Assembly (NCBI GenBank): GCA_030762175.1
Contig: CM060843.1
Coordinates: 33,305,001 to 33,369,000, forward strand
Direction of reading: 5' to 3'
Source: Metallyticus violacea
Lineage: Eukaryota > Arthropoda > Insecta > Mantodea > Metallyticidae
Length of the DNA: 64,000 bases
This document shows positions 13,879 to 28,717 of this stretch, piece after piece; the stretch's first letter is position 1; each line of letters starts with the position of its first letter. Below the pieces are notes generated by a model that was not told the origin of the DNA, did no database searches, and saw nothing but the letters and a program-made list of their open reading frames with translations. Position numbers and translations under genes: made by a program.

Positions 13879-16800
13879 ACCCTAAACTAAACTAAACTAA
13901 ACTATACTATACTATAAACTAAACTAAACTAAACTATATGCTAAATTAAACTAAAGTATAAATTAACTAAACTAAACTAAACTTAACTAAAGTAACCTAA
14001 CCTAACCTAACCTAACCTAAACTAAACTAAATTAACCTAACCTAAGCTAACCTGAGCTAAACTATACTAAACTAAACTAAATTAAACTAAACAAAAGTAT
14101 AAACTTAACCATAAACTAAACTAAACTAAACTATAAACTAAACTAAACTAAACTTAATTGTACAGTAAAGAAAATTTAATTAAACTAAATTAAAATAAAC
14201 TCAACTAAACTGAACTATAAACTAAACTAAACAAATCCAAACTATAAACTATACTAAACTAAAGTAAACTAACCTAAACTAACCTGACATATCCTAAACT
14301 GAACTAAACTAAAATAAACTAAACTAAACTATAAATTAACCATAAACTAAACTAAACTAAATTAAAAATTAAACTATATTCTAAACTAAACTAAACTAAA
14401 TTAAAATAAATTAAACAAAACTAAATTAAACAAAACTAAACTATACTAAACCAAACTAAACTGAACTATAAACTAAATTATAAACTAAACGAGTCAAATC
14501 TAAACTAAACTAAACTACACTAACCTAACCTAACATAACCTAACATAACCTAACATAACCTAACCTAACCTAACCTAACCTAAACTAAACTAAACTAAAC
14601 TATCCTAACCTAACCTAACCTAAACTAAACTAAACTAATATAACCTAACCTAACCTAATCTAAACTACACTAAACTAAACTAAATTAAACTTAACTAAAC
14701 TAAAGTAACCAAATTCACCTAACCTAACCTAACCTAAATAAAACTAAACTTACCTAACCTAACCTAACGTAAACTATACTAATCTAAACTAAACTAACTA
14801 AGCTTAAATAAACTAAACTAAACAGAACTAAACTATCCTAACCTAAATTAAATTAATCTAACCTAACCTAAACTAACCGAAAATAAACTAAACTAAACTG
14901 TAAACTAAACTATAAATTAAACTAAACTTAACTATAAATTATCTAAACTAAACTAAACTATGCTAAACTAAAGTAACCTGACTTAACCTAACCTAACCTA
15001 AACTAAAATAAATTAACCTAACCTAACGTAACGTAAAGTAAACTAATCCAAAATAAACTAACTACGCTAATCTAAACTAAACTACACTAAACTAAACTAT
15101 ACTAAAATATATACTTAACTATAAATTAAACTAAACTAATTAATAAACTAAACTATAAACTAAACTAAACATAACTAAACTAAACTAAACTAACTTAACC
15201 TAACATAACCTAACGTAACCGAACCTAACCTAAACGAAACGAAACTAAACTAAACTAAACTACACTATAAACTAAAGTAAACTATAAACTAAACTATAAA
15301 TTATACTAAACTATAAACTAAACTAAACTAAACTAAACTAAAGTAAAATAACCTAAACTAACCTAACCTAAGCTAAACTAAGCTAAACTAAACTAAACTA
15401 ACATAACCTGACCTAACCTAACCTAAACTAACATAAACTAAACTAAACTAACCTAACATAACCTAACCTAAATAATCTAATCTAAATGAAACTAAAATAA
15501 CCTATGCTCACCTAACCTAAAGTAAACTAAAATAAACCAAACTAAACTAAACTAAACTAACCTAACCCAACCTAAACTAAACCAAGCTAAACTATACTAA
15601 ACTAAACTATAAACCAAACAAAACTTAACTAAACTAAACTAAACCAAACTAAGCTAACCTAACCTAACCTAAACTAAACTAACCTAACCTAAACAAAACT
15701 AAACAAAACTAAAGTAAAGTAAACTAAACTAATCTAAACGAAACTAACCTAACCTAACCTAACCTAACCTAACGTAACCTAACCTAAACGAAACGAAACT
15801 ATACTAAACTAAACTACACTATAAACTAAATTAAACTATAAACTAAACTATAAACTATACCAAACTATAAACTAAACTAAACTACACTAAAGTAAAATAA
15901 CCTAAACTAACCTAACCTAAGCTAAACTAAGCTAAACTAATCTAAACTAACATAACCTAACCTAACATAACCTAAACTAACATAAACTAAAGTAAACTAA
16001 ACTAACCTAACCTAAATAACCTAATCTAAATTAAACTAAACTAACCTATGCTCACCTAACCTAAACTAAACTAAAATAAACCAAACAAAACTAAACTAAT
16101 CTAAAATAGCCTAAACTAAACTATAAACTAAACTATGAACTTAAGTATAAAATAAACTAAACTAAACTATAAACTAAAACTAAACTAAACTAAACTAAAC
16201 TATCCTAACCACACCTAACCGAAACTAAACTAAACTAAACTAACCTAACAAAAACTAAACTAAACTAAAATATAAAATAAACTAAACTATAATCTAAACT
16301 ATAAACTAAACTAAATTTAACTAAACTATAAATTAAATAAACTAAATTAAACTAAACTAAGCTAAATTAACCTAACCAAACCTAACCTAACTTAACCTAA
16401 ACTAAACTAAACGAATCTAAACTAAACTAAGTTAAACTAAACTAAACTAAACTATACTAAACCATAAACTAAACTAAACTATAAACTTAACTATACACTA
16501 AACTAAACTAAACTAAATTAACGAAACTATAAACTAAACTAAAATTAGCTAAACTAAACTAACCTAACCTAACCTAACCAAACTAAACCTAACCTAACCT
16601 AAACTAAACTAAACTAAACGAAACTAAACTAAACCAACCTAACCTAAACTAAACTAAACTACCGTAACCTAAACTAACCTAACCTAATCAAACCTATGCT
16701 AAACTAACCTAACCTAACATAACCTAACCTAACCTAAACTAAATTAATCTAAACTAAACTAATTTAAACTGTAAACTTAACTATAAACAAAACTAAACTA

Positions 16801-17498
16801 AAATAAACTAAACTATTCTCACCTAACCTAACCTAAACTAAACTAAACTAATCTAACCTAACTTAACCTAACCTAAACTACACTAAACTAAATTAATTAT
16901 AAACTAAACTAAACTGTAAATAAACTAAAATAAACTAAACTAAACTAAAGTAACATAACTTCACCTAACCTAACCTAAACTAAACTAAACTAAAATTACC
17001 TAACCTAACCTAACCTAAAGTAAACTATACTAATCTAAACTAAACTAACTAAGCTTAACTAAAACCTAAACTAAACTAAATTCACTAAACTAAACAAAAC
17101 TAAACTATACTAAACTAAACTAACCTAACCTAACCTTACCTAACCTAAACTAAACTTAACTAAACTAAACAATAAACTAACCTAAACTAAACTATAAACT
17201 AAATTATAATCTAACAAAATTAAATTTAACTAACCTAACCTTACCTAACCTAAACTAACCTAAAATAAACTAAACTAACCTAACCTAACCTAACCTAACC
17301 AAACTAAACCTAACCATACCTAAACTAAACTACACTAAACGAAACTAAACTAAACTAAACTAACCTAACCTAAACTAAACTAAACTACTAAACTAAAATA
17401 AACTCAACTAACATAACCTAAGCTAACCTAACCTAAACTAAAGTAAACTAAACTAACCTAACTGAACCTAACCTAAATTAAACTAAACTAAACTAAGC
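13879..17498. repeat. Rearranged module 2 mosaic
   Basis: It begins on the ACCCT landmark. 13879 to about 14590 matches 28404 to about 29130. About 14.6-15.77 kb then matches about 30.94-32.1 kb, and about 15.78-16.65 kb matches about 29.9-30.8 kb, so two module 2 segments appear in swapped order. From about 16.75 to 17.5 kb the sequence resembles module 4 (7.2-7.9 and 11.8-12.4 kb). The ATGCTCACC word therefore occurs twice here (15509 and 16048). No foreign insert is seen. Confidence 0.65.
14157..14183. other. 27-bp GTACAG word, copy 2
   Basis: Same sequence as 274-300, including the flanking TTAATT and AATTAA hexamers. It is one pentamer further from its ACCCT landmark than in copy 1. Confidence 0.85.
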
Positions 17499-18949
17499 TA
17501 ATCTAACCTAAACTAAACTAAACTAAAACAAAGAGAACTAAACTAAACCAAACCAAACTAAACTAAACTAAATCATAAACTAAACTATAATCTAAACTAA
17601 ACTAAATTAAAAACTAAACTATATACTAAACTAAACTAAACTAAATTAAAATAAATTAAACAAAACTAAATTAAACAAAACTAAACTATACTAAACTAAA
17701 CTAAACTGAACTATAAACTAAACTATAAACTAAACGAGTAAAATCTAAACTTAACTAAACTACTATAACCTAACCTAACATAACCTAACTTAACCTAACC
17801 TAACCTAACCTAAACTATACTAAACTAAACTAACCTAACCTAACCTAACCTAACCTAACCAAACTAAACCTAACTTAACCTAAACTAAACTAAACTAAAC
17901 GAAACTAAACTAAACTAACCTAACCTAAACTAAACTAAACTAAACTCACCTAACATAACCTAACCTAAACTAAACTAAACTAAACTAAACTAATCTAAAC
18001 TAAACTAATTTAAACTATAAACTAAACTATAAACTAAACTAAACTAAAATAAAATAAACTAAACTAAACTATCGTAACCTAACCTAACCTAAACTAAACT
18101 AAACTAATCTAACCTAACCTAACCTAATCTAAACTACACTAAACTAAACTAAATTGAACTTAACAAAACTAAAGTAACCTAACTTCACCTAACCTAACCT
18201 AACCTAAACAAAACTAAACTTACCTAACCTAACCTAACCTAAACTATACTAATCTAAACTAAACTAACTAAGCTTAAATAAACTAAACTAAACTGAACTA
18301 AACTATCCTAACCTAAATTAAATTAATCTAACCTAACCTAAACTAACCGAAACTAAACTAAACTAAACTGTAAACTGAACTATAAACTAAATTATAAACT
18401 AAACGAGTCAAATCTAAACTAAACTAAACTACACAACACTAATCTAACCTAACATAACCTAACCTAACCTAACCTAACCTAACCTAACCTAAACTAAACT
18501 AAACTAAATTAAACTCACCTAACCTAACCTAAACTAAACTAAACTAAATTAAATTAACCTAACCTAATATAAACTGAACTTAACTAAACTAAACTACACT
18601 AACCAAACCTAACATAACCTAACCTAACCTAACCTAACCTAAACTAAACTTAAGTAAACTAAACTAAACTAAACTAATCTGAACTAAACTAATTTAAACT
18701 ATAAACTAAAGTATAAACTAAACTAAACTAAACTAAAATAAACTAAACTAAACTATCCTAACCTAACCTAACTTAAACTAAACTAAACTAATCTAACCTA
18801 ACCTAACCTAATCTAAACCACACTAAACTAAACTAAATTATAAACTAAACTAAACTATAAATAAACTAAAATAAACTAAACTAAATTAAACTTAACTAAA
18901 CTAAAGTAACCTAACTTCACCTAACCTAACCTAACCTAACCTAAACAAA

Positions 18950-21900
18950 ACTATAAACTAAACTAAACTAAACTAAACTAAAGTAAAATAACCTAAACTA
19001 ACCTAACCTAAGCTAAACTAAGCTAAACTAAACTAGACTAACATAACCTAACCTAACCTAAACTAACATAAACTAAACTAAACTAAACTAAACTAACCTA
19101 ACCTAACCTAACCTAACCTAAACTAAACTAAACTAAAACTGAAACTAAAGTAAACTAAAATAAAGTATGAACTAAACTAAACTGAACTATAAACTAAATT
19201 ATAAACTAAACTTAACTAAACTAAACTGTAAACTAAACAAAACTTAACTAAACTTAACTATACTAAACTAAACTAAACTAAGCTAACCTAAACTAACGTA
19301 ATGTAACCTAATCTAACCTAACCGAAACTAAACTAAACTAAACTAATCTAACCTAATCTAACTTAAACTAATCTAACCTAAACTGAACTATAAACTAAAG
19401 TAAACTATATACTGATTTATAAATTAAACTTAACTAAATTAAACCATAAATTATCTAAACTAAACTAAACTAAGCTAAAGTAACCTAACTTAACCTAACC
19501 TAATCTAATTAAACTAAACTAAACGAACCTAACTTACGTTAGCTTACGTTAAGTTAGGTTTAACCTAACGTAACGTAAGCTATACTAATCTAAAATAAAC
19601 AAACTAAGCTAAACTAAACTAAACTAAACTAAACTATATACTTAACTATAAACTAAACTAATAAATAAACTAATATAAACTAAACTATAAACTAAACTAA
19701 ACTTAACTAAACTAGACTAAACTAAACTAAACTAATCTAACATAAGCTAACATAACAACGTAACCGAACCTAACCTAAACTAAACTAAACTAAGCTAATC
19801 CAACCTAACCTAACCTAACATAACCTAAACGAAACTAAACTAAACTAAACTATAAACTACACTACAAACTGAACTAAACTATAAACTAAACTGTAAACTA
19901 TACTGAACTATTAACTAAAATAAATTAACTAAACTATACTAACCTAAAATTACCTAACCTAACCTAAATAGAATTAAACTAAACTAACCTAACCTAACCA
20001 AACCTAAACTAAACTAAACTAAACTAAATAAAACATAATTAAACTAAACTAAACTAAACCATAAACAAAATTATTAACTAAAGTAAACGAAAGTATAAAC
20101 TAAACTTTAAACTAAAATAAACTAAACTAAACTAAACTATAAACTAAAGTAAACTAAACTAAACTATAAATTTAACTAAACTTAACTTAACTAAACTAAA
20201 CTTAACTAACCTTACCTAACTTAATCTAACCTAAACCAAACTAAACTAAACTAAAATAAATTAAACAAAACTAAACTAAAGCAAACTAAACAATAAACTA
20301 AACTAAACTTAACTAAACTAAACTATAAAATAAACTATAAAATAAACTAAATAAACTAAACTAAACTAAACAATACTAAATTAACCTAACCTAACCTATT
20401 CTAAACTAAAATAAACTATACTAAACTAATCCAAAATAGCCTAAACTAAACTATAAACTAGATTATAAACTAAACGATAAACTTAAGTATTCACAAAACT
20501 AAAATAAACTATAAATTAAAAATAAACTAAACTAAACTAAACTATTCTAACCCAAACTAACTTAACCTAAAATAAACTAAACTAAACTAACCTAACCTAA
20601 ACTAAACAAAACTATAATCTAAACTATAAACTAAACTAAATTTAAATAAACTATAAATTAACTACACTAAATTAAAATAAAATGAACTAAACTAACCTAA
20701 CCAAGCCTAACCTAACCTAAACAAAACTAAACTAAACTAACTTAACCCAATCTAACCTAACCTTATTTACCCTAAACTAAACGAAACTAAACTAAACTAA
20801 GCAAAAACTAAACTAAACTAAACTAAAATATACTAAACTATAAAATAAACTTTAAACTATACTAATCTATAAACCTAACTATACACTAAATTAAACTAAA
20901 ATAAATTACCGAAACTATAAACTAAACTAAACTTAGCTAAACTGAACTAAACTAAACTAACCTAAACAACCTAACCTGATCTAAACAAAACTAAACTAAA
21001 TTAAACTAATCTAAATTAAACAAAACTAAACTAAACTAAATTAAACAAAACTAAACTAAACTAAATTAAACTAAACCAAACTTAACTAAACTAAACTATA
21101 TTATAAACTAAATAAACAAAACTAAACTAAACTTTACTAAATTAACCTAAACAAACCTAACCTAAACTAAACCAAACTAAACTAAACTAATCTAAAATAG
21201 CCTAAACTAAACTATAAACTAAACTATGAACTTAGTATAAAATAAACTAAACTAAACTATAAACTAAAACTAAACTAAACTAAACTATCCTAACCACACC
21301 TAACCGAAACTAAACTAAACTAAACTAAACTAACCTAATATTAACTAAACTAAACTAAAATATAAAATAAAATAAACTATAATCTAAACTATAAACTAAA
21401 CTAAATTTAACTAAACTATAAATTAAATAAACTAAATTAAACTAAACTAAACTAAATTAACCTAACCTAACCTAACCTAACCTAACGTAAACTAAACTAA
21501 ACTAAATTAAACTCACCTAACCTAACCTAAACTAAACTAAATTAAATTAACCTAACCTAATACAAACTGAACTTAACTAAACTAAACTACACTAACCAAA
21601 CCTAACATAACCTAACCTAACCTAACCTAAACTAAACTTAAGTAAACTAAACTAAACTAAACTAATCTGAACTAAACTAATTTGAACTATAAACTAAACT
21701 AAACTAAAATGAACTAAACTAAACTATCCTAACCTAACCTAAACTAAACTAAACTAATCTAACCCAACCTAACCTAATCTAAACCACACTAAACTAAACT
21801 AAATTATAAACTAAACTAAACTATAAATAAACTAAAATTATCTAAACTAAACTAAACTATGCTAAACTAAAGTAACCTGACTTAACCTAACCTGACCTAA

Positions 21901-22752
21901 ATTAAAATAAATTAACCTAACCTAACGTAACGTAAAGTAAACTAATCCAAAATAAACTAACTAAGCTAATCTAAACTAAACTACACTAAACTAAACTATA
22001 CTAAACTATATACTTAATTATAAACTAAACTAAACTAATTAATAAACTAAACTATAAACTAAACTAAACATAACTAAACTAAACTAAACTAAACTAACTT
22101 AACCTAACATAACCTAACGTAACCGAACCTAACCTAAACGAAACGAAACTAAACTAAACTAAACTACAATATAAACTAAAGTAAACTATAAACTAAACTA
22201 TAAACTATACTAAACTATAAACTAAACTAAACTAAACTAAAGTAAAATAACCTAAACTAACCTAACCTAAGCTAAACTAAGCTAAACTAAACTAAACTAA
22301 CATAACCTAACCTAACCTAACGTAAACTAACATAAACTAAACTAAACTAAACTAACTTTAACATAACCTAACCTAAATAACCTAATCTAAATTAAACTAA
22401 ACTAACCTATGCTCACCTAACCTAAACTAAACTAAAATAAACCAAACTAAACTAAACTAAACTAACCTAACCCAACCTAAACTAAACCAAGGTAAACTAA
22501 ACTAAACTAAATTATAAACTAAACAAAACTTAACTAAGCTAAACTAAACCAAAATACGCTAACCTAACCTAACCTAAACAAAACTAAACAAAACTAAAGT
22601 AAAGTAAACTAAACTAATCTAAACTAAACTAACCTAACCTAACCTAACCTAACCTAACCTAACGTAACCTAACCTAAACTAAACTATAAACTTAACTAAA
22701 CTACCCTAACCAAATCTAACCTATACTAAAATAAACTAAACTAATCTAACCT
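18950..22752. repeat. Module 1, copy 1
   Basis: Recurring 3.8-kb unit. It begins at ACTATAAACTAAAC followed by AAAGTAAAATAACC, carries AAAGTATGAACT about 212 bp in, an inverted repeat about 590 bp in, and ends at CTACC before the ACCCT landmark. It lacks the 55 bp present at 40085-40139 in block A: the equivalent site is between 20235 and 20236. Confidence 0.85.
19541..19581. repeat. Inverted repeat with TTAGG facing CCTAA (module 1, copy 1)
   Basis: The left arm 19541-19560 reads AGCTTACGTTAAGTTAGGTT and the right arm 19562-19581 reads AACCTAACGTAACGTAAGCT, separated by a single T. The arms pair at 19 of 20 positions. This is one of the very few places where the G-rich repeat lies on the + strand. 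A second ACTTACGTT lies just upstream (19532-19540). It could extrude as a hairpin or cruciform; whether it does is unknown. Confidence 0.92.
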
Positions 22753-23148
22753 ACCCTAAACTAAACTAAACTAAACTATACTATACTATAAACTAAACTA
22801 AACTAAACTATATGCTAAACTAAACTAAAGTATAAATTAACTAAACTAAACTAAACTTAACTAAAGTAACCAAACCTAACCTAACCTAACCTAACCTAAC
22901 CTAAACTAAACTAAATTATCCTAACCTAAGCTAACCTGAGCTAAACTATACTAAACTAAACTAAATTAAACTAAACAAGAGTATAAACTTAACCATAAAC
23001 TAAACTAAACTAAACTATAAACTAAACTAAACTAAACTAAATTGTACAGTTAAGAAAATTTAATTAAACTAAATTAAAATAAACTCAACTAAACTGAACT
23101 ATAAACTAAACTAAACAAATCCAAACTATAAACTATACTAAACTAAAG
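22753..23148. repeat. Module 2 stub (396 bp)
   Basis: Only the first 396 bp of module 2, including TATATGCT (22809) and the GTACAG word (22.04 kb + 1 kb, at 23041-23067, with the variant GTACAGTTAAG). It is cut by the joint of the 5.65-kb duplication. Confidence 0.85.
23041..23067. other. 27-bp GTACAG word, copy 3 (variant)
   Basis: Reads GTACAGTTAAGAAAA, with A to T in the middle. It is preceded by CTAA in place of CTTA, so the flanking hexamer pair is lost. It sits in the module 2 stub. Confidence 0.85.
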
Positions 23149-24599
23149 TAATCTAACCTAAACTAAACTAAACTAAAACAAAGAGAACTAAACTAAACCA
23201 AACCAAACTAAACTAAACTAAATCATAAACTAAACTATAATCTAAACTAAACTAAATTAAAAACTAAACTATATACTAAACTAAACTAAACTAAATTAAA
23301 ATAAATTAAACAAAACTAAATTAAACAAAACTAAACTATACTAAACTAAACTAAACTGAACTATAAACTAAACTATAAACTAAACGAGTAAAATCTAAAC
23401 TTAACTAAACTACTATAACCTAACCTAACATAACCTAACTTAACCTAACCTAACCTAACCTAAACTATACTAAACTAAACTAACCTAACCTAACCTAACC
23501 TAACCTAACCAAACTAAACCTAACTTAACCTAAACTAAACTAAACTAAACGAAACTAAACTAAACTAACCTAACCTAAACTAAACTAAACTAAACTCACC
23601 TAACATAACCTAACCTAAACTAAACTAAACTAAACTAAACTAATCTAAACTAAACTAATTTAAACTATAAACTAAACTATAAACTAAACTAAACTAAAAT
23701 AAAATAAACTAAACTAAACTATCGTAACCTAACCTAACCTAAACTAAACTAAACTAATCTAACCTAACCTAACCTAATCTAAACTACACTAAACTAAACT
23801 AAATTAAACTTAACTAAACTAAAGTAACCTAACTTCACCTAACCTAACCTAACCTAAACAAAACTAAACTTACCTAACCTAACCTAACCTAACCTAAACT
23901 ATACTAATCTAAACTAAACTAACTAAGCTTAAATAAACTAAACTAAACTGAACTAAACTATCCTAACCTAAATTAAATTAATCTAACCTAACCTAAACTA
24001 ACCGAAACTAAACAAAACTAAACTGTAAACTGAACTATAAACTAAATTATAAACTAAACGAGTCAAATCTAAACTAAACTAAACTACACAACACTAATCT
24101 AACCTAACATAACCTAACCTAACCTAACCTAACCTAACCTAAACTAAACTAAACTAAATTAAACTCACCTAACCTAACCTAAACTAAACTAAACTAAATT
24201 AAATTAACCTAACCTAATATAAACTGAACTTAACTAAACTAAACTACACTAACCAAACCTAACATAACCTAACCTAACCTAACCTAACCTAAACTAAACT
24301 TAAGTAAACTAAACTAAACTAAACTAATCTGAACTAAACTAATTTAAACTATAAACTAAAGTATAAACTAAACTAAACTAAACTAAAATAAACTAAACTA
24401 AACTATCCTAACCTAACCTAACTTAAACTAAACTAAACTAATCTAACCTAACCTAACCTAATCTAAACCACACTAAACTAAACTAAATTATAAACTAAAC
24501 TAAACTATAAATAAACTAAAATAAACTAAACTAAATTAAACTTAACTAAACTAAAGTAACCTAACTTCACCTAACCTAACCTAACCTAACCTAAACAAA

Positions 24600-27500
24600 A
24601 CTATAAACTAAACTAAACTAAACTAAACTAAAGTAAAATAACCTAAACTAACCTAACCTAAGCTAAACTAAGCTAAACTAAACTAGACTAACATAACCTA
24701 ACCTAACCTAAACTAACATAAACTAAACTAAACTAAACTAAACTAACCTAACCTAACCTAACCTAACCTAAACTAAACTAAACTAAAACTGAAACTAAAG
24801 TAAACTAAAATAAAGTATGAACTAAACTAAACTGAACTATAAACTAAATTATAAACTAAACTTAACTAAACTAAACTGTAAACTAAACAAAACTTAACTA
24901 AACTTAACTATACTAAACTAAACTAAACTAAGCTAACCTAAACTAACTTAATGTAACCTAATCTAACCTAACCGAAACTAAACTAAACTAAACTAATCTA
25001 ACCTAATCTAACTTAAACTAATCTAACCTAAACTGAACTATAAACTAAAGTAAACTATATACTGATTTATAAATTAAACTTAACTAAATTAAACCATAAA
25101 TTATCTAAACTAAACTAAACTAAGCTAAAGTAACCTAACTTAACCTAACCTAATCTAATTAAACTAAACTAAACGAACCTAACTTACGTTAGCTTACGTT
25201 AAGTTAGGTTTAACCTAACGTAACGTAAGCTATACTAATCTAAAATAAACAAACTAAGCTAAACTAAACTAAACTAAACTAAACTATATACTTAACTATA
25301 AACTAAACTAATAAATAAAGTAATATAAACTAAACTATAAACTAAACTAAACTTAACTAAACTAGACTAAACTAAACTAAACTAAACTAACATAAGCTAA
25401 CATAACAACGTAACCGAACCTAACCTAAACTAAACTAAACTAAGCTAATCCAACCTAACCTAACCTAACATAACCTAAACGAAACTAAACTAAACTAAAC
25501 TATAAACTACACTACAAACTGAACTAAACTATAAACTAAACTGTAAACTATACTGAACTATTAACTAAAATAAATTAACTAAACTATACTAACCTAAAAT
25601 TACCTAACCTAACCTAAATAGAATTAAACTAAACTAACCTAACCTAACCAAACCTAAACGAAACTAAACTAAACTAAATAAAACATAATTAAACTAAACT
25701 AAACTAAACCATAAACAAAATTATTAACTAAAGTAAACGAAAGTATAAACTAAACTTTAAACTAAAATAAACTAAACTAAACTAAACTATAAACTAAAGT
25801 AAACTAAACTAAGCTATAAATTTAACTAAACTTAACTTAACTAAACTAAACTTAACTAACCTTACCTAACTTAATCTAACCTAAACCAAACTAAACTAAA
25901 CTAAAATAAATTAAACAAAACTAAACTAAAGCAAACTAAACAATAAACTAAACTAAACTTAACTAAACTAAACTATAAAATAAACTATAAAATAAACTAA
26001 ATAAACTAAACTAAACTAAACAATACTAAATTAACCTAACCTAACCTATTCTAAACTAAAATAAACTATACTAAACTAATCCAAAATAGCCTAAACTAAA
26101 CTATAAACTAGATTATAAACTAAACGATAAACTTAAGTATTCACAAAACTAAAATAAACTATAAATTAAAAATAAACTAAACTAAACTAAACTATTCTAA
26201 CCCAAACTAACTTAACCTAAAATAAACTAAACTAAACTAACCTAACCTAAACTAAACAAAACTATAATCTAAACTATAAACTAAACTAAATTTAAATAAA
26301 CTATAAATTAACTACACTAAATTAAAATAAAATGAACTAAACTAACCTAACCAAGCCTAACCTAACCTAAACAAAACTAAACTAAACTAACTTAACCCAA
26401 TCTAACCTAACCTTATTTACCCTAAACTAAACGAAACTAAACTAAACTAAGCAAAAACTAAACTAAACTAAACTAAAATATACTAAACTATAAAATAAAC
26501 TTTAAACTATACTAATCTATAAACCTAACTATACACTAAATTAAACTAAAATAAATTACCGAAACTATAAACTAAACTAAACTTAGCTAAACTGAACTAA
26601 ACTAAACTAACCTAAACAACCTAACCTGATCTAAACAAAACTAAACTAAATTAAACTAATCTAAATTAAACAAAACTAAACTAAACTAAATTAAACAAAA
26701 CTAAACTAAACTAAATTAAACTAAACCAAACTTAACTAAACTAAACTATATTATAAACTAAATAAACAAAACTAAACTAAACTTTACTAAATTAACCTAA
26801 ACAAACCTAACCTAAACTAAACCAAAATAAACTAAACTAATCTAAAATAGCCTAAACTAAACTATAAACTAAACTATGAACTTAAGTATAAAATAAACTA
26901 AACTAAACTATAAACTAAAACTAAACTAAACTAAACTATCCTAACCACACCTAACCGAAACTAAACTAAACTAAACTAAACTAACCTAATATTAACTAAA
27001 CTAAACTAAAATATAAAATAAAATAAACTATAATCTAAACTATAAACTAAACTAAATTTAACTAAACTATAAATTAAATAAACTAAATTAAACTAAACTA
27101 AACTAAATTAACCTAACCTAACCTAACCTAACCTAACGTAAACTAAACTAAACTAAATTAAACTCACCTAACCTAACCTAAACTAAACTAAATTAAATTA
27201 ACCTAACCTAATACAAACTGAACTTAACTAAACTAAACTACACTAACCAAACCTAACATAACCTAACCTAACCTAACCTAAACTAAACTTAAGTAAACTA
27301 AACTAAACTAAACTAATCTGAACTAAACTAATTTGAACTATAAACTAAACTAAACTAAAATGAACTAAACTAAACTATCCTAACCTAACCTAAACTAAAC
27401 TAAACTAATCTAACCCAACCTAACCTAATCTAAACCACACTAAACTAAACTAAATTATAAACTAAACTAAACTATAAATAAACTAAAATTATCTAAACTA

Positions 27501-28403
27501 AACTAAACTATGCTAAACTAAAGTAACCTGACTTAACCTAACCTGACCTAAATTAAAATAAATTAACCTAACCTAACGTAACGTAAAGTAAACTAATCCA
27601 AAATAAACTAACTAAGCTAATCTAAACTAAACTACACTAAACTAAACTATACTAAACTATATACTTAATTATAAACTAAACTAAACTAATTAATAAACTA
27701 AACTATAAACTAAACTAAACATAACTAAACTAAACTAAACTAAACTAACTTAACCTAACATAACCTAACGTAACCGAACCTAACCTAAACGAAACGAAAC
27801 TAAACTAAACTAAACTACAATATAAACTAAAGTAAACTATAAACTAAACTATAAACTATACTAAACTATAAACTAAACTAAACTAAACTAAAGTAAAATA
27901 ACCTAAACTAACCTAACCTAAGCTAAACTAAGCTAAACTAAACTAAACTAACATAACCTAACCTAACCTAACCTAAACTAACATAAACTAAACTAAACTA
28001 AACTAACTTTAACATAACCTAACCTAAATAACCTAATCTAAATTAAACTAAACTAACCTATGCTCACCTAACCTAAACTAAACTAAAATAAACCAAACTA
28101 AACTAAACTAAACTAACCTAACCCAACCTAAACTAAACCAAGGTAAACTAAACTAAACTAAATTATAAACTAAACAAAACTTAACTAAGCTAAACTAAAC
28201 CAAAATACGCTAACCTAACCTAACCTAAACAAAACTAAACAAAACTAAAGTAAAGTAAACTAAACTAATCTAAACTAAACTAACCTAACCTAACCTAACC
28301 TAACCTAACCTAACGTAACCTAACCTAAACTAAACTATAAACTTAACTAAACTACCCTAACCAAATCTAACCTATACTAAAATAAACTAAACTAATCTAA
28401 CCT
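24600..28403. repeat. Module 1, copy 2
   Basis: Near-identical to copy 1 as part of the 5.65-kb duplication, and also lacking the 55-bp segment (site between 25885 and 25886). It restores one A relative to copy 1 in CTTAAGTATAAA near 26885. Confidence 0.85.
25191..25231. repeat. Inverted repeat with TTAGG facing CCTAA (module 1, copy 2)
   Basis: Same sequence as 19541-19581, shifted by 5,650 bp. Arms are 25191-25210 and 25212-25231, pairing at 19 of 20 positions. Confidence 0.92.
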
Positions 28404-28690
28404 ACCCTAAACTAAACTAAACTAAACTATACTATACTATAAACTAAACTAAACTAAACTATATGCTAAACTAAAGTAAGTATAAATTAACTAAACTAAA
28501 CTAAACTTAACTAAAGTAACCAAACCTAACCTAACCTAACCTAACCTAACCTAAACTAAACTAAATTAACCTAACCTAAGCTAACCTGAGCTAAACTATA
28601 CTAAACTAAACTAAATTAAACTAAACAAGAGTATAAACTTAACCATAAACTAAACTAAACTAAACTATAAACTAAACTAAACTAAACTAA

Positions 28691-28717
28691 ATTGTACAGT
28701 AAAGAAAATTTAATTAA
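28691..28717. other. 27-bp GTACAG word, copy 4
   Basis: Standard core GTACAGTAAAGAAAA in block A module 2. Confidence 0.85.

Larger units (their letters stand above)
17499..23148. repeat. 5.65-kb tandem duplication, copy 1
   Basis: Copy 1 of a 5,650-bp direct duplication. Landmarks repeat at 5,650-5,651 bp: AAGAGAAC at 17531 and 23181, AAAGTATGAACT at 19162 and 24812, ACCCT at 22753 and 28404. Differences seen are a few substitutions, a 1-bp indel near 21235, and one-pentamer changes inside CCTAA runs. The unit holds about 1.45 kb of other satellite, a full module 1 (18950-22752) and the first 396 bp of module 2. Confidence 0.93.
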
